From NCBI GenBank assembly GCA_002305545.1, contig DBRG01000007.1, positions 1-64,000 of the forward strand: 64,000 nt of DNA, written 5' to 3'. The position numbers and the translations under genes are program-made. Under the pieces are notes generated by a model, which was not told the DNA's origin, ran no database searches, and worked only from the letters and a program-made list of their open reading frames with translations. This document shows, one piece after another, positions 1-8,025 of the stretch; position 1 is the first letter of the stretch, and each line of letters starts with the position of its first letter. The DNA is from Bacteroidales bacterium UBA1374 (GTDB lineage: Bacteria; Bacteroidota; Bacteroidia; Bacteroidales; UBA932).

Positions 1-42
1 AAAAAGTAATTAGTGTTAATTATCAGGTATTTATGTGTTCAG

Positions 43-60
43 GGTACAAATAAGGTACAT
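43..60. promoter_or_regulatory. GGTACAAAT-type repeat near the left edge
   Basis: GGTACAAAT at 43-51 is followed by GGTACAT at 54-60. The same word recurs at the other end of the element (7915-7924, 7954-7960 and inside the palindrome 7965-7980). Placement at both extremes would suit integrase arm sites or operator sites for an element-encoded regulator. The function is inferred from position only. Confidence 0.35.
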
Positions 61-69
61 TACTAAACT

Positions 70-92
70 AAAAAGCCCCTTTCGGGGCAAAA
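70..92 (-). terminator. Rho-independent terminator of the element operon
   Basis: A 5-bp GC stem (75-79 with 84-88, four-base loop) is followed on the minus strand by a run of five T. It lies about 60 bases downstream of the last minus-strand gene of the element. Confidence 0.7.
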
Positions 93-152
93 TTTCAGTT
101 TTCATTTTGAGTACTTCCCGGACGGGAAATAAGAAACTTTCCGGCTAACATT

Positions 153-740
153 TCAACTTAACATTGCCCGTTCAATTTGGTGGTATGGTATGCTTTCAGC
201 TTTCTGTATTTGTTCCATTATTCGCAAATACCTTTTGGTTGGTTTTCCTGCATACGTTTTTTTGAAATTCTTTTTGTACAGTTCGTTGTATAGGTTATCA
301 CTTTTGAAGTAAGCCCCTAATGTTTTATCCAGTTGCCTGTACGTCTTACTTTGGGTCTGTGTTTCGTACATACAACCGTTGAACGCTTCACGGTGTAAAA
401 AGTAACCGCCTATTAAATACAGTTTACGGCAACGCTTTTTTGTTTGGGGGCAAATGAAATACCATATTTCGCCCTTGTTCAGGTTTGAAGGGGTTGAGGT
501 CAAATACACTTTATAGTTTCGGGGTTCGTCCCTGTATTTGTAATCCAGTTCAATGTATGGTTGTTCGCTGTGGGTGTTTGCCTGTATTGAAATACTACCT
601 GTGGGGTTTCCGTTCCTGCTCCAGTTGAGTGTACCGCTTTTAATCTGTTCCGGGTTAAGGTAGCCCCAACCTTTCAACTTTGAAATATGTATTTGCAACG
701 CTTCATTGTATAGGGTTGGGAATGTATGGGGCTTTGGCAT
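153..740 (-). CDS. Unknown 195-aa protein with a degenerate zinc-ribbon-like block
   Basis: Last gene of the element operon, followed by a terminator. The middle (about residues 92-135) has an aromatic-CP, then RCRKLY, then a YxxQ pattern. This resembles a widespread zinc-ribbon block found in short proteins of phages and mobile elements, but the second Cys pair is replaced here (HREAFNGC), so metal binding is doubtful. The C-terminal third is rich in Lys and Tyr. No signal peptide or membrane segment is seen. The ATG at 740 is the first in frame and has no strong ribosome binding site, which is normal in this phylum. The function is not recognised; a role in the element's DNA handling is only a guess from context. 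Confidence 0.75.
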   Translation of the reverse strand: MPKPHTFPTLYNEALQIHISKLKGWGYLNPEQIKSGTLNWSRNGNPTGSISIQANTHSEQPYIELDYKYRDEPRNYKVYLTSTPSNLNKGEIWYFICPQTKKRCRKLYLIGGYFLHREAFNGCMYETQTQSKTYRQLDKTLGAYFKSDNLYNELYKKNFKKTYAGKPTKRYLRIMEQIQKAESIPYHQIERAMLS

Positions 741-798
741 TTGAAATTTATTTTGAAAATGAAACCTAAATCATTAAGGAACTTGCAATAAAACGGGC

Positions 799-1395
799 TT
801 AATCAAACCAATTCTTTTTAGGTGGTTCAGGTTCGCCCAATGTATGTTTTACGCTTTCGGTTTTGGGCAATACATACGGCATAAGTTTACAAAGTATGTT
901 CAGCCGTTGCACGGGGTCAAGTTCTTTGAGTGTTTCAGGTAACTGCTCCAATTCCTTTTGCATTAAGTCTTTAAGGGTGTCCCGTATGTTTCCGGTTAAT
1001 GGTTTATTGTATTCAGGTAGCTTGTTTTTCAGCTCATTGTTGTAAACTGCAATTTGACTTTTCATTAAGTCCTGAATTTCGTTTGAATACCAACCGTCAA
1101 ACTCTGTACAGTCCAAATACTCAAAAACGCCCTCCAGTAAATAAACTTTCTGTTCGGTGGTTAATTCGTTTTTGTCGTACTCTGAAATAATCATTTGTAA
1201 ACCTTCAAAGGGCTTTTCCCTGTGGCTTTCACTTGCAATATTTATACTCAATTCATACAACTGCATAAGTTTATTAAAGTCGCTGAATAGTTGTTTTTCT
1301 AATGCTTTGCGAATGGTCTTTAAGGCGTACCCGTTCCAATGTTCGTTTTCTGTTTTAAAGTAGCTTTCAAGTGCCTGTACTTCTTTTGTATTCAT
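799..1395 (-). CDS. Hypothetical 198-aa acidic, helical protein of the element
   Basis: Sits 1 base downstream of the primase-like gene (1397-2827), so the two are probably co-translated. The sequence is almost entirely predicted helix, rich in Glu, Lys and Leu, with no Cys motif, no membrane segment and no signal peptide. It ends in a Pro-rich tail. I do not recognise the family. Its tight coupling to two replication-type genes suggests an accessory replication or regulatory role, but this is inference. Confidence 0.7.
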   Translation of the reverse strand: MNTKEVQALESYFKTENEHWNGYALKTIRKALEKQLFSDFNKLMQLYELSINIASESHREKPFEGLQMIISEYDKNELTTEQKVYLLEGVFEYLDCTEFDGWYSNEIQDLMKSQIAVYNNELKNKLPEYNKPLTGNIRDTLKDLMQKELEQLPETLKELDPVQRLNILCKLMPYVLPKTESVKHTLGEPEPPKKNWFD

Positions 1396-1396
1396 A

Positions 1397-2827
1397 TCAA
1401 TTTGAATTTATGGTTAATACTTGTTTCAATTCCTGTAATCGGTTCATGTAGGGTAAAAAGGTTCGTTTGCCGTTGTTCGCTTTCACGGTGGCAAAGTGGC
1501 TTTCAATGAATAGGGAACAATCCGTTATTGTGCTGCACCTGTTCAGCTTTACGGGTTGGGTTGGTAGTTCAATACTTGCAAAGTAGTTTTCAAGTTCTGC
1601 AATATCATTAATCCAGTTTTGGGGTTGTTCCTTTATAGGGTGTTCAATTCGTTCAGTTTTGAATACCTCAACTTTTGGCAATGGTGCAACGTGTGAAAAT
1701 AAAATGTTTTGTTGGTGGGTAACCTTAGTAACTTTTTCAGGTTCGGGCTGTGGTGGTTGTTCCTGAATGTTCCTTTTCCTGAATAGTCGCCAATCCTGTT
1801 TTATTAAATAGTCTGCAAGGTCGTTGCCTTCGCTTTTATCCCGTTCAGGTGCTAACTGCTCCAGTAAGTCCGAAAATATAAAACGTGTTCCGGGTAAACG
1901 GCTTTCATATTCTTTGGCTTTGGTTTCCCATTCTTTGAAGGTGTTACCGTCTTTTGAAAGGTCGGGAAATACATAAACAAAACGCCCCTTTAATGCTTTC
2001 AACTTGTCAAATGAACAGCTGCTTTTATTGTAAACTGCCAACCAAATAAGGCTTTCAGGTGTTTCAGGTAATCCAAAATACAACGTACCGTAAACGGCTG
2101 TTTTTGGGGCTTCAACCAATGCAACGGGGTTGCTGTGGTACTTGCTTAAAAGGTGTTCGCCAAATAAACAGGAAATTCGTTTATCCTGCTTTGTGTACGC
2201 TTCCAACCATTCGGGCAACGGCTTATTGTTTCGGGTGTGGTGCTTTTCAATTATTGAGTGTAAAAAGTCCGTGCCTGTGGTGTGGTTCTTTTGGTCGAAT
2301 TGTTTTACTTGAATTGCCCTTACATTCCCCTTTATATCAATAAAAGGAAAAGTATTTGCCCCTGCTCTGTAACCATTTGCAACCGTCCCCAATCGGTACA
2401 ACTGTATAACCTTTGTAACCTCATCAACTTCAAAGGGAAATTGCACCCTGTAAAATAGGTTCTGTATAAACGTGTTCTTTTCATAGCGTTCGGGCTGTAA
2501 TGTTTGTTTGAATGTTTTAAAGTCAAAAAATACGGGTTCAGGGTTGGGCTGTGGTTTGGGTTGAGTGCGAAAATATTTTTGTTTTGGAACAGTAACTTTA
2601 GTAACTCCAGTAACTTTTTGTTCCTGCTCCCAAATCATTTTTGCGTACCCGTCCAAATACGGGTTGAGGTGGTACGAACATTTACTTTCACGGTCGCAAC
2701 GTCCGTACTGCTCCGGCAAATAGTCGCCAGTTTCTGTATCAATGTATCGTACAAACGTCTTTTTATTGCAGTCGGGGCAATGGTACTTTTTACTGCCTTT
2801 TTCTAATGTATATCGGTGCTTATTCAT
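1397..2827 (-). CDS. Zinc-ribbon plus Toprim-like primase-type protein (DUF6371-like)
   Basis: 476 aa. The N-terminus carries CPxC (C17, C20) and a second Cys pair (C44, C50), like the zinc domain of DnaG-type primases. The middle has a VEAPKTA block, a VFPDLSKDG block and a GNDLADYL block. Their order and spacing recall the Glu and Asp-x-Asp motifs of Toprim domains. Expected role: making primers for replication of the element, together with the DUF3987 ATPase upstream (3042-4445). Two internal Val-Thr repeats (near residues 70-80 and 365-370) are encoded by 9-bp DNA repeats that recur elsewhere in the element. The iteron-like array lies directly upstream. The assignment to DUF6371 is from memory of the family pattern. 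Confidence 0.7.
   Translation of the reverse strand: MNKHRYTLEKGSKKYHCPDCNKKTFVRYIDTETGDYLPEQYGRCDRESKCSYHLNPYLDGYAKMIWEQEQKVTGVTKVTVPKQKYFRTQPKPQPNPEPVFFDFKTFKQTLQPERYEKNTFIQNLFYRVQFPFEVDEVTKVIQLYRLGTVANGYRAGANTFPFIDIKGNVRAIQVKQFDQKNHTTGTDFLHSIIEKHHTRNNKPLPEWLEAYTKQDKRISCLFGEHLLSKYHSNPVALVEAPKTAVYGTLYFGLPETPESLIWLAVYNKSSCSFDKLKALKGRFVYVFPDLSKDGNTFKEWETKAKEYESRLPGTRFIFSDLLEQLAPERDKSEGNDLADYLIKQDWRLFRKRNIQEQPPQPEPEKVTKVTHQQNILFSHVAPLPKVEVFKTERIEHPIKEQPQNWINDIAELENYFASIELPTQPVKLNRCSTITDCSLFIESHFATVKANNGKRTFLPYMNRLQELKQVLTINSN
2591..2617. repeat. Three tandem 9-bp repeats, AGTAACTTT family
   Basis: AGTAACTTT at 2591-2599, AGTAACTCC at 2600-2608 and AGTAACTTT at 2609-2617 lie inside the primase-like gene. 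Further 9-bp-phased pairs occur at 1718-1735 (GGTAACCTT then AGTAACTTT) and, inverted, at 7193-7210 (AGTTACTAA then AGTTACTTT), with looser copies near 5251 and 5165. Confidence 0.7.
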
Positions 2828-2836
2828 TTTCTAAAA

Positions 2837-3058
2837 TTATTGCTTGGCACAAGTGGCACAAGTGGCACAATTCAATAATAACAAGACTTTCAGGCTGTTT
2901 TTAAGTGGCACAAACTTGGCATAAGTGGCACAAACTAATTTTGAAAATGCCAGTTGTGCCAACGTTGTGCCAACAAAATACCACGCCAAACCCTTATAAA
3001 TAAAGGAAAGTGCCAATAATGCCACAAATGCCACTTTGTTTTTAAAATAACTTTTCAT
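2837..3058 (-). CDS. Doubtful 73-aa ORF across the iteron-like array
   Basis: The ATG at 3058 overlaps the end of the DUF3987 gene by 17 bases, a normal operon arrangement, and the product would be hydrophobic and Leu/Ala-rich. However, its C-terminal third is a tripeptide echo of the 9-bp DNA repeats (Cys-Ala-Thr/Lys units), so the open frame may only reflect repeats whose period is a multiple of three. I list it because expression cannot be excluded. Confidence 0.25.
   Translation of the reverse strand: MKSYFKNKVAFVALLALSFIYKGLAWYFVGTTLAQLAFSKLVCATYAKFVPLKNSLKVLLLLNCATCATCAKQ
2845..3033. repeat. Iteron-like array of 9-bp TGGCACAAG repeats with inverted copies
   Basis: Direct copies start at 2845, 2854 and 2863 (perfect 9-bp tandem), then at 2906, 2917 and 2926. 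Inverted copies (TTGTGCCA) lie at 2954-2961 and 2965-2972. Three more GCCA cores at 3012, 3021 and 3030 keep an exact 9-bp period. The array lies between the two replication-type genes, where plasmid and satellite origins often sit. Known of the type: short tandem iterons bind initiator proteins. Inference: this is the replication origin or a copy-control site of the element. Confidence 0.6.
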
Positions 3059-4445
3059 ATTCGCCTTGTCTTATCCATTTGAATAATTCTTTGCTGTTCA
3101 AAAACCGCTTAAAAGTCCGTTCAGCCATTCCCATACTTTCGGCAACCTGTACGCCCTCACTTGTTGTAAAGGTGTCGGGCAACGCTATGTAAAGGGTTTG
3201 TTTGTCGGTGGGTAACTTATCTAATGGACTTGCATTTGATACAATAGAATGTACCTTAATAGCTGTTTTTTTGAAGTACTCAACCAACTTTAAAGCCCCT
3301 TGTACCGCTTCCATTCCAATAGCTTGTTTATTACCCTCATTACAGGCATACCGTACCATTTGAAGTATTAAAGCCAATCGAACAGCATACATTTCTATTT
3401 TGGCGTTTATACCGCTTATGGCTTCATTTTCGGGCTTATTGCTTTGGTCTGTTAGTTCCCTTTGCCATTCAAATAAAAGTTGTTTTGCTTCGTGTGTAAA
3501 ACTCAATATTTCGGGCTGTGGGTTGTTGGTTTCGTCCTGAATCATTGAAACGTCCAAAAGGTTTGAAATAATGGTTTGCCAATTCTCAACTATTGACGGG
3601 TTTAATTCTGTTTCGCTCCAGTATTCTTTTTTCAAATTGTCGGGAACAACAAACAGTAACCTGTCTAAAAAACCGTTTTCGGTTCTATTGTCTGCCAACT
3701 CATTAAGTACGCCCGGTTGTATTGTTCCTGCAACCGAAATAAAGGGCAACGGTATATTGTATTGGTCACTTGTTTTACGGTTTACTTTTACGGTGTTACC
3801 GCTCCATACACTTAGCCAAAATTCCTGTTCGCTGCCTTTATTGTATCGGTTGAAATTCTTAAACCAACTTGCTAATTCGTCCACATTTACGCCTAAACCT
3901 CTTTTATTATAGCTGTGGACACTTACAAGGGCTTCGGGTGTAAAGTCGCTAATTAAATACTGTTCCCAAATCGGTTTTACAGGTTCGCTATACCCTTGCT
4001 GTTCCCTTTCCTTTTTTGTAAGGGCTGCAATGGTATCGTATTCCTGTTTTTTTCTTTGGTATTCCTGAAACTTTAAATTGTCCCTTTGTTCAATTGGCTT
4101 TATTGCCCATTTCAAAGGGTGTGTTTTGTTCGTCCCTGGTCGCCCCACAATTGCAAGATATAAAACAGCGTTCTGTTCGTACCCTCTCATTATTTCGGCT
4201 CTGTGGGTGTTACCTATGGAAACTGAAACAGCGTACAATATTGAAGCTCCTATAAAGTCAATAGGAAAATTCAGGCTTTCATTTGTGGCTGTAATTATTT
4301 CCTGTATCGGTTCGGGAAATACCTCAACCGGGAAAGGGTTTTGTTTCGCTTTCTGCTCAGCTTCAACGGTCTTTTTTAGTTCCTCAACGTGGTTTAAGAT
4401 AGTAGCAGGGTTGTTGAGGTCATCAAATACGGGGTTTAGTTTCAT
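3042..4445 (-). CDS. DUF3987-family primase/helicase-type ATPase
   Basis: 467 aa. A Walker A variant GRPGTNKT (residues 101-108) follows a hydrophobic strand. The central region, with DELASWF and a later glycine-rich FISVAGTIQP block, matches the DUF3987 family, which is common in Bacteroidota mobile elements and related to phage primase-helicases. The last 60 residues look like a winged helix (TSEGVQVAESMGMAERTFKRFL), probably for DNA binding. Its start overlaps the end of the upstream 105-aa gene by 4 bases. Expected role: unwinding or initiation at the element's origin, with the zinc/Toprim protein as primase partner. Confidence 0.8.
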   Translation of the reverse strand: MKLNPVFDDLNNPATILNHVEELKKTVEAEQKAKQNPFPVEVFPEPIQEIITATNESLNFPIDFIGASILYAVSVSIGNTHRAEIMRGYEQNAVLYLAIVGRPGTNKTHPLKWAIKPIEQRDNLKFQEYQRKKQEYDTIAALTKKEREQQGYSEPVKPIWEQYLISDFTPEALVSVHSYNKRGLGVNVDELASWFKNFNRYNKGSEQEFWLSVWSGNTVKVNRKTSDQYNIPLPFISVAGTIQPGVLNELADNRTENGFLDRLLFVVPDNLKKEYWSETELNPSIVENWQTIISNLLDVSMIQDETNNPQPEILSFTHEAKQLLFEWQRELTDQSNKPENEAISGINAKIEMYAVRLALILQMVRYACNEGNKQAIGMEAVQGALKLVEYFKKTAIKVHSIVSNASPLDKLPTDKQTLYIALPDTFTTSEGVQVAESMGMAERTFKRFLNSKELFKWIRQGEYEKLF

Positions 4446-4759
4446 AGCTTAACAGTATTTGAAGGTTCAACAATAGCCGGGAACAATTCGGGGTTGGTGG
4501 TATAAAACCCTGCACGGTGTTTTGAAATTGGGCAAATGCCTTTCCGTACTATACAAATACGGTTTTCTTTTTCCCATTCAGCAACGTAACGGCAAATATT
4601 AGCCCTCAAAATGCCTGTTTCAATAGAAACCATTAACATAGTTTTGGGCTGCCTGTCAAGGGCTGCAAATACCCTTTCCATTTGTGCCTGAAAATGCTTA
4701 TCTTTGCCTTGTCCTTTATGCGAAAAGACTTTAGGGCTGTTCAGTTGGTTACTTTCCAT
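4442..4759 (-). CDS. Small winged-helix-like protein of the element
   Basis: 105 aa. The segment from about residue 27 to 85 (MERVFAAL, then KTMLMVSIETGILRANICRYV, then a basic beta-hairpin) has the layout of a winged helix-turn-helix. The gene sits between the excisionase-like gene and the DUF3987 gene, 3 bases downstream of the former, and overlaps the latter by 4 bases, so it is part of the same transcript. Likely a replication-control or transcription-control protein. Family not recognised with certainty. Confidence 0.65.
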   Translation of the reverse strand: MESNQLNSPKVFSHKGQGKDKHFQAQMERVFAALDRQPKTMLMVSIETGILRANICRYVAEWEKENRICIVRKGICPISKHRAGFYTTNPELFPAIVEPSNTVKL

Positions 4760-4762
4760 TGT

Positions 4763-5113
4763 TCAGCCCTTTTTTTTGTTCAACAAATACGCTTTGGCTT
4801 CCTGCTCAATTTCAGCGTTTGACTTTTTACGCCCGTCTTTAAGATATTCCAGTAATTCAGTACGGGAAAAATACAGGCGTTTGCTTCGCTTCATTACAGG
4901 CAATTCGCCTTTTGATACCTTGCTGTACATTGTGGGTACTGTAAGGCTCAAAAATTCGGCTGCTTCCTGAATGGTTAAAAGCTGTTCCGGTTGGTCGGTG
5001 GGTTCAACCTTAATAGGCTGAATTTCTGTTTGTGCTTCTTTTATCCAACGCTTAAATATTGGCTCTAATTTGGATAACGGCACGTTAAAAAATACCTGTT
5101 CTACTTGTTCCAT
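4763..5113 (-). CDS. Excisionase-like helix-turn-helix protein
   Basis: 116 aa. The core LTIQEAAEFLSLTVPTMYSKVSKGELPVMKRSKRLYFSRTELLEYL (about residues 45-90) is the classic MerR-type winged HTH of the excisionase/AlpA class, shown here in broken form: LTIQEAAEFLSL, then TMYSKVSKGELP, then RLYFSRTELLEYL. These proteins bend DNA at att sites or control the integrase. In many Bacteroidota elements such a gene precedes the DUF3987 gene, as here. A separate zinc-finger/HTH protein lies near the right end, so the element has two candidates for directionality control. Confidence 0.8.
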   Translation of the reverse strand: MEQVEQVFFNVPLSKLEPIFKRWIKEAQTEIQPIKVEPTDQPEQLLTIQEAAEFLSLTVPTMYSKVSKGELPVMKRSKRLYFSRTELLEYLKDGRKKSNAEIEQEAKAYLLNKKKG

Positions 5114-5206
5114 TGTTATTTATATTTTAGTTAAACAATGGGTGCAAGTACATAAGGCGTAACCAGTTACATAACAGTTACTTTTTGAAATAAAAAACGT
5201 AAACCC

Positions 5207-6013
5207 TTAATATTCAGGTTTATTTTCTTTTAAAAAAGTTATATCGTTATCAACTTTAGTAACCGTCTGTTTATAGTTTTCTTTGAGAAAGGGGATAATC
5301 AATTCAAGTTTGTTTATTGGATAATCATTCTTTTCGTTTATTCGCTTCTTTGCTTCGTAATACTTCGTTTTGAAGTTATCAAAGGTTGTATTTATTTGGT
5401 GTTTACTCATAAACTGCTCCAGTCGTGTTTTAATTAAACGGCTTTCAGTTAGTAATTTTGTTTCATCTGCATAATAAAAGATAGTCGCCCATTCAAGTAC
5501 ACTAAAAGAGCCTTCAACAATCGGTTGAGGTGGTAACGGTTCAATATTGGGTTGGGTTTTATCAAATGCTTTTAAGATTGAAAGTTTTATTTGTAATACT
5601 TCATTGTGTGCCATATTGTAAGCAATACGCCCGTTTGTCAACGAATTTAAATGTACTGTAAATGAAAGGCTGCCTATTCCGTTCGGTCGAACGTCTTTAA
5701 GTTCCTGTTCGCAATATTGTATTGTTTCCTGCCTTTTTTCCTCAATGGTTTTACCTTCCAGTTCAGCGTATGAAAGTGTACCATTTTTTGCATGATTAAG
5801 CATTAAATGTAATTCCCTTTGTCGTTCAAAAACTTTGTCCTGTAAATGTTTTTCCCAACCTTCAATAACTTTTAAACAACCGTTAAAAAACTCAACTGCT
5901 TCAAAAAACTGTTCCTTTTCAGCTTTTTTAAACTCCCTGAAAAAATACCCTTCTAAAAACTCCCTGTTATTATCATTGAAATACCCTTGTAATACTATTT
6001 CTAAATAATTCAT
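5207..6013 (-). CDS. Hypothetical 268-aa protein of the element
   Basis: The ATG at 6013 was chosen because AAAGGACA sits just upstream, the same leader sequence as in front of the integrase start; the longer frame would need TTG and overlap the integrase. The protein is helical, rich in Glu, Lys and Phe, with no signal peptide, Cys motif or membrane segment. The middle holds GIGSLSFTVHLNSLTNGRIAYNMAH. It is 22 bases downstream of the integrase stop. I do not recognise the family. It may be cargo or an accessory to recombination. Confidence 0.65.
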   Translation of the reverse strand: MNYLEIVLQGYFNDNNREFLEGYFFREFKKAEKEQFFEAVEFFNGCLKVIEGWEKHLQDKVFERQRELHLMLNHAKNGTLSYAELEGKTIEEKRQETIQYCEQELKDVRPNGIGSLSFTVHLNSLTNGRIAYNMAHNEVLQIKLSILKAFDKTQPNIEPLPPQPIVEGSFSVLEWATIFYYADETKLLTESRLIKTRLEQFMSKHQINTTFDNFKTKYYEAKKRINEKNDYPINKLELIIPFLKENYKQTVTKVDNDITFLKENKPEY

Positions 6014-6035
6014 TTGTCCTTTATGCTTTAAGTGG

Positions 6036-7178
6036 TTACATATCCAATTTAATTTTGTCGGCTGCTTTGCGTTTGGTGTCGTCCACAATCTTAGCGTATA
6101 TCTGTGTTGTTTTTAGGTCTTTATGTCCTAACATTTTGGAAACGGTGTAAATATCCGTTCCGTTAAACAGTTGCAAGGTGGCGAACGTGTGGCGAAAACA
6201 ATGAAAGGTAATATCCTTAGTTATTCCGGCTGCTCCAATCCATTGAAACAGGTGTTTGTTATGGTAGGCTGAATATTCCAACCCTTCAAATACTTTGGCT
6301 GTGGGTTCGCCTTTTTCGTTTAACAAACTTACTGCCTGTTCTGAAATAGGGTAATACTCAATTCCGTTTGTTTTCTTTTGGCTGAAATTCAGGAAATACC
6401 CTTGCCCCTCAATGTATTCAAGTTCGCCCCAAACCATTTTTTGAATATCTGAAAACCTCAACCCGGTAAGGGTTGAAAACAGGGCTGCACGTTTCAATAA
6501 ATCATTGTTGCACGGTGTTTTTACAAGTTTATTCAGTTCTTCAATAGTCAAGTATTCCCGTCTTGTTTCGGCTGCCTTAATTGGGCTTATTTTGGCGTTC
6601 AGGTCGGTTTGTAGTATGCCGTCTTTATAGGCTTGTTTCAATGCAGCTTTTACCTTATTAAAGTACGAAACGGCTGAATTTTGTGAAAGGGTTGTTTTGT
6701 CGCTCTTTTTACTTTTGGTAGTTAGTAGGTATTCTTTGAAATCCTCTAAAAACTTTTCGTTGAGGTCTGCAAACTTCAATTTACCGTTGGTAAACGCTTC
6801 AATGTAATTGAGTGCTGAAACCCAATTATCGTGGTTACTTGCTTTACGTTTGTTCGCTAACTTTCTGAAATACTCAATAAAACATTGTTCGCCCAATTCC
6901 TTTTTGCGTAACTGCTCTTTTTCGTATTCGCTGTAAATTTCAGGCTTATTCAAAAAGTTTTCCCGTTTTTGGCGTATGCTTTCACCTATTTGTAAGGTTT
7001 CAGTATTGTGCTGTTTGTCAATGGGTGTTTTCGGTTTCTCAAAAATGTAAAGCCCTAAAAATTCCCTTCGTGTAGGTTCGCCTGTTTCGGGGTGTGGTAT
7101 AGCCGGGTAAAAATCTAAATACAGGCTTTGCCGTCCCTTGCTTATTTTCTTTTGTCTTAATGTTACTTTTGTTGTCAT
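6036..7178 (-). CDS. Tyrosine integrase (Bacteroidota phage_int_SAM type)
   Basis: 380 aa. The N-terminal arm-binding region (1-80) has the KGRQSLYLDF type of start common in Bacteroidota integrases. A SAM-like core-binding domain covers about 95-190. The catalytic domain has R241 (TGLRFSDI), H326 and R329 (HCFRH), H352 (LGHKDLKTT) and the nucleophile Y361 (YAKI), so all key residues are present. It should catalyse integration into and excision from the mnmE 3' end about 0.9 kb away. AAAGGACA lies directly before the ATG. A pair of 9-bp repeats lies just upstream (7193-7210). Confidence 0.93.
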   Translation of the reverse strand: MTTKVTLRQKKISKGRQSLYLDFYPAIPHPETGEPTRREFLGLYIFEKPKTPIDKQHNTETLQIGESIRQKRENFLNKPEIYSEYEKEQLRKKELGEQCFIEYFRKLANKRKASNHDNWVSALNYIEAFTNGKLKFADLNEKFLEDFKEYLLTTKSKKSDKTTLSQNSAVSYFNKVKAALKQAYKDGILQTDLNAKISPIKAAETRREYLTIEELNKLVKTPCNNDLLKRAALFSTLTGLRFSDIQKMVWGELEYIEGQGYFLNFSQKKTNGIEYYPISEQAVSLLNEKGEPTAKVFEGLEYSAYHNKHLFQWIGAAGITKDITFHCFRHTFATLQLFNGTDIYTVSKMLGHKDLKTTQIYAKIVDDTKRKAADKIKLDM

Positions 7179-7192
7179 TGTCCTTTATGCTT

Positions 7193-7210
7193 AGTTACTA
7201 AAGTTACTTT
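7193..7210. repeat. Pair of 9-bp repeats upstream of the integrase
   Basis: AGTTACTAA (7193-7201) and AGTTACTTT (7202-7210) lie in the short gap between the HTH gene and the integrase. They are inverted relative to the AGTAACTTT copies in the primase gene. Possible binding site of an element protein. Confidence 0.45.
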
Positions 7211-7242
7211 TGGTACTCTCTAAAACAAACTTTATTTTTTGC

Positions 7243-7827
7243 TCAACTCAAATATTTATCAATTATCGATTTTGGTACATAGGCATACCAACCCATTTTT
7301 ATTTTGGGTATGCTTTCCCGTTTGATGAGGTTTTGCAAGGCTGTTTCCGATATGCTGTACTTTTCCAACACTTCGTTTATGGTGTAACAGTCGGTAATAT
7401 CAAACGCCCCTGCCTGTTTCCAGTCGCTCAATTCCTGTTTTTGTTGTTCGGGTATGGTTTCAATTTCGGGAACTTCTTTAAATAGCTTGTCAAGGTCGCA
7501 ACGTCTTACAATGGTTTTCTTTTCCAGTATGTTTGTTGCTTTCAGCTTTCCCGTATTTATTAGTTTGTACACGTTTTGACGGGAACAACCCACTAACTTT
7601 GAAACATCTGAAACGGTCAAAAACTCTTTTGCTTTCAATTCCTCAATAGGTTTGGTTTTTATCTGTTTGGTTTCGGTATTTGACTTTTGCACCTTTTCGG
7701 CTCGTTTACGGGCTTTGTATGCTGACTTACTGCATTTATCCGAACAGTATTTAGTTACCGTTGTACGGGCTGTAAATTCCGCTCCACAATGCTGACAAAT
7801 ACGCTGCACTTGTATATTACTACTCAT
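7243..7827 (-). CDS. Zinc-finger plus helix-turn-helix regulator/directionality factor
   Basis: 194 aa, the first gene of the element operon. The N-terminus has two Cys pairs (C11, C14 and C28, C32) of the type seen in short zinc knuckles. A MerR/excisionase-type HTH follows at about 70-110 (LTVSDVSKLVGCSRQNVYKLINTG in parts), then a second helix-turn-helix-like block at about 145-190 (YTINEVLEKYSISETALQNLI). Such proteins stand next to integrases in many Bacteroidota elements and probably control excision or operon transcription. A palindromic operator candidate lies about 140 bases upstream. Confidence 0.75.
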   Translation of the reverse strand: MSSNIQVQRICQHCGAEFTARTTVTKYCSDKCSKSAYKARKRAEKVQKSNTETKQIKTKPIEELKAKEFLTVSDVSKLVGCSRQNVYKLINTGKLKATNILEKKTIVRRCDLDKLFKEVPEIETIPEQQKQELSDWKQAGAFDITDCYTINEVLEKYSISETALQNLIKRESIPKIKMGWYAYVPKSIIDKYLS

Positions 7828-7914
7828 TGTATCTTTTTTCTGCTTTCAATACCTTTAAAAATGTTCCATTCTGTTTAAAAGTGTATTATTCTGTAAACTA
7901 TGTAAACCTCACGG

Positions 7915-7980
7915 GGTACAAATTCAGTCAAAAAAATAGCCATTTTTTAAAATGGTACAACAAAGGTACAAATTTGTACC
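7915..7980 (-). promoter_or_regulatory. Operator/promoter region of the element with a perfect 16-bp palindrome
   Basis: GGTACAAATTTGTACC at 7965-7980 is a perfect palindrome. Extra half-sites lie at 7915-7924 and 7954-7960. On the minus strand a TACCTTTG box (7961-7968) overlaps the palindrome, so a bound repressor would cover a promoter facing the element genes. No clear -33 partner is found at the usual spacing. The whole 7828-8094 gap holds only this control region, the terminator below and AT-rich sequence. Confidence 0.5.
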
Positions 7981-8025
7981 GAATAAACGCATAATATCAC
8001 AAAATAAATAATAACTTTGCTACAA

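Noticed and set aside
1..60. Left attachment site at the window edge
   Set aside because: No copy of the 18-base mnmE end sequence is found in either orientation within 1-8094, so the left junction was not called.
2837..3033. Possible CRISPR-like array from the short repeats
   Set aside because: Units are 9 bp, tandem or inverted without 30-bp spacers, and no cas genes are present; the iteron reading fits better.
6014..6088. Longer 293-aa version of the gene downstream of the integrase
   Set aside because: Needs a TTG start and overlaps the integrase; the ATG at 6013 has a ribosome binding site.
8012..8020. Plus-strand TAACTTTGC box near the element end
   Set aside because: It points into the mnmE coding end and has no gene to serve or -33 partner at the right distance.
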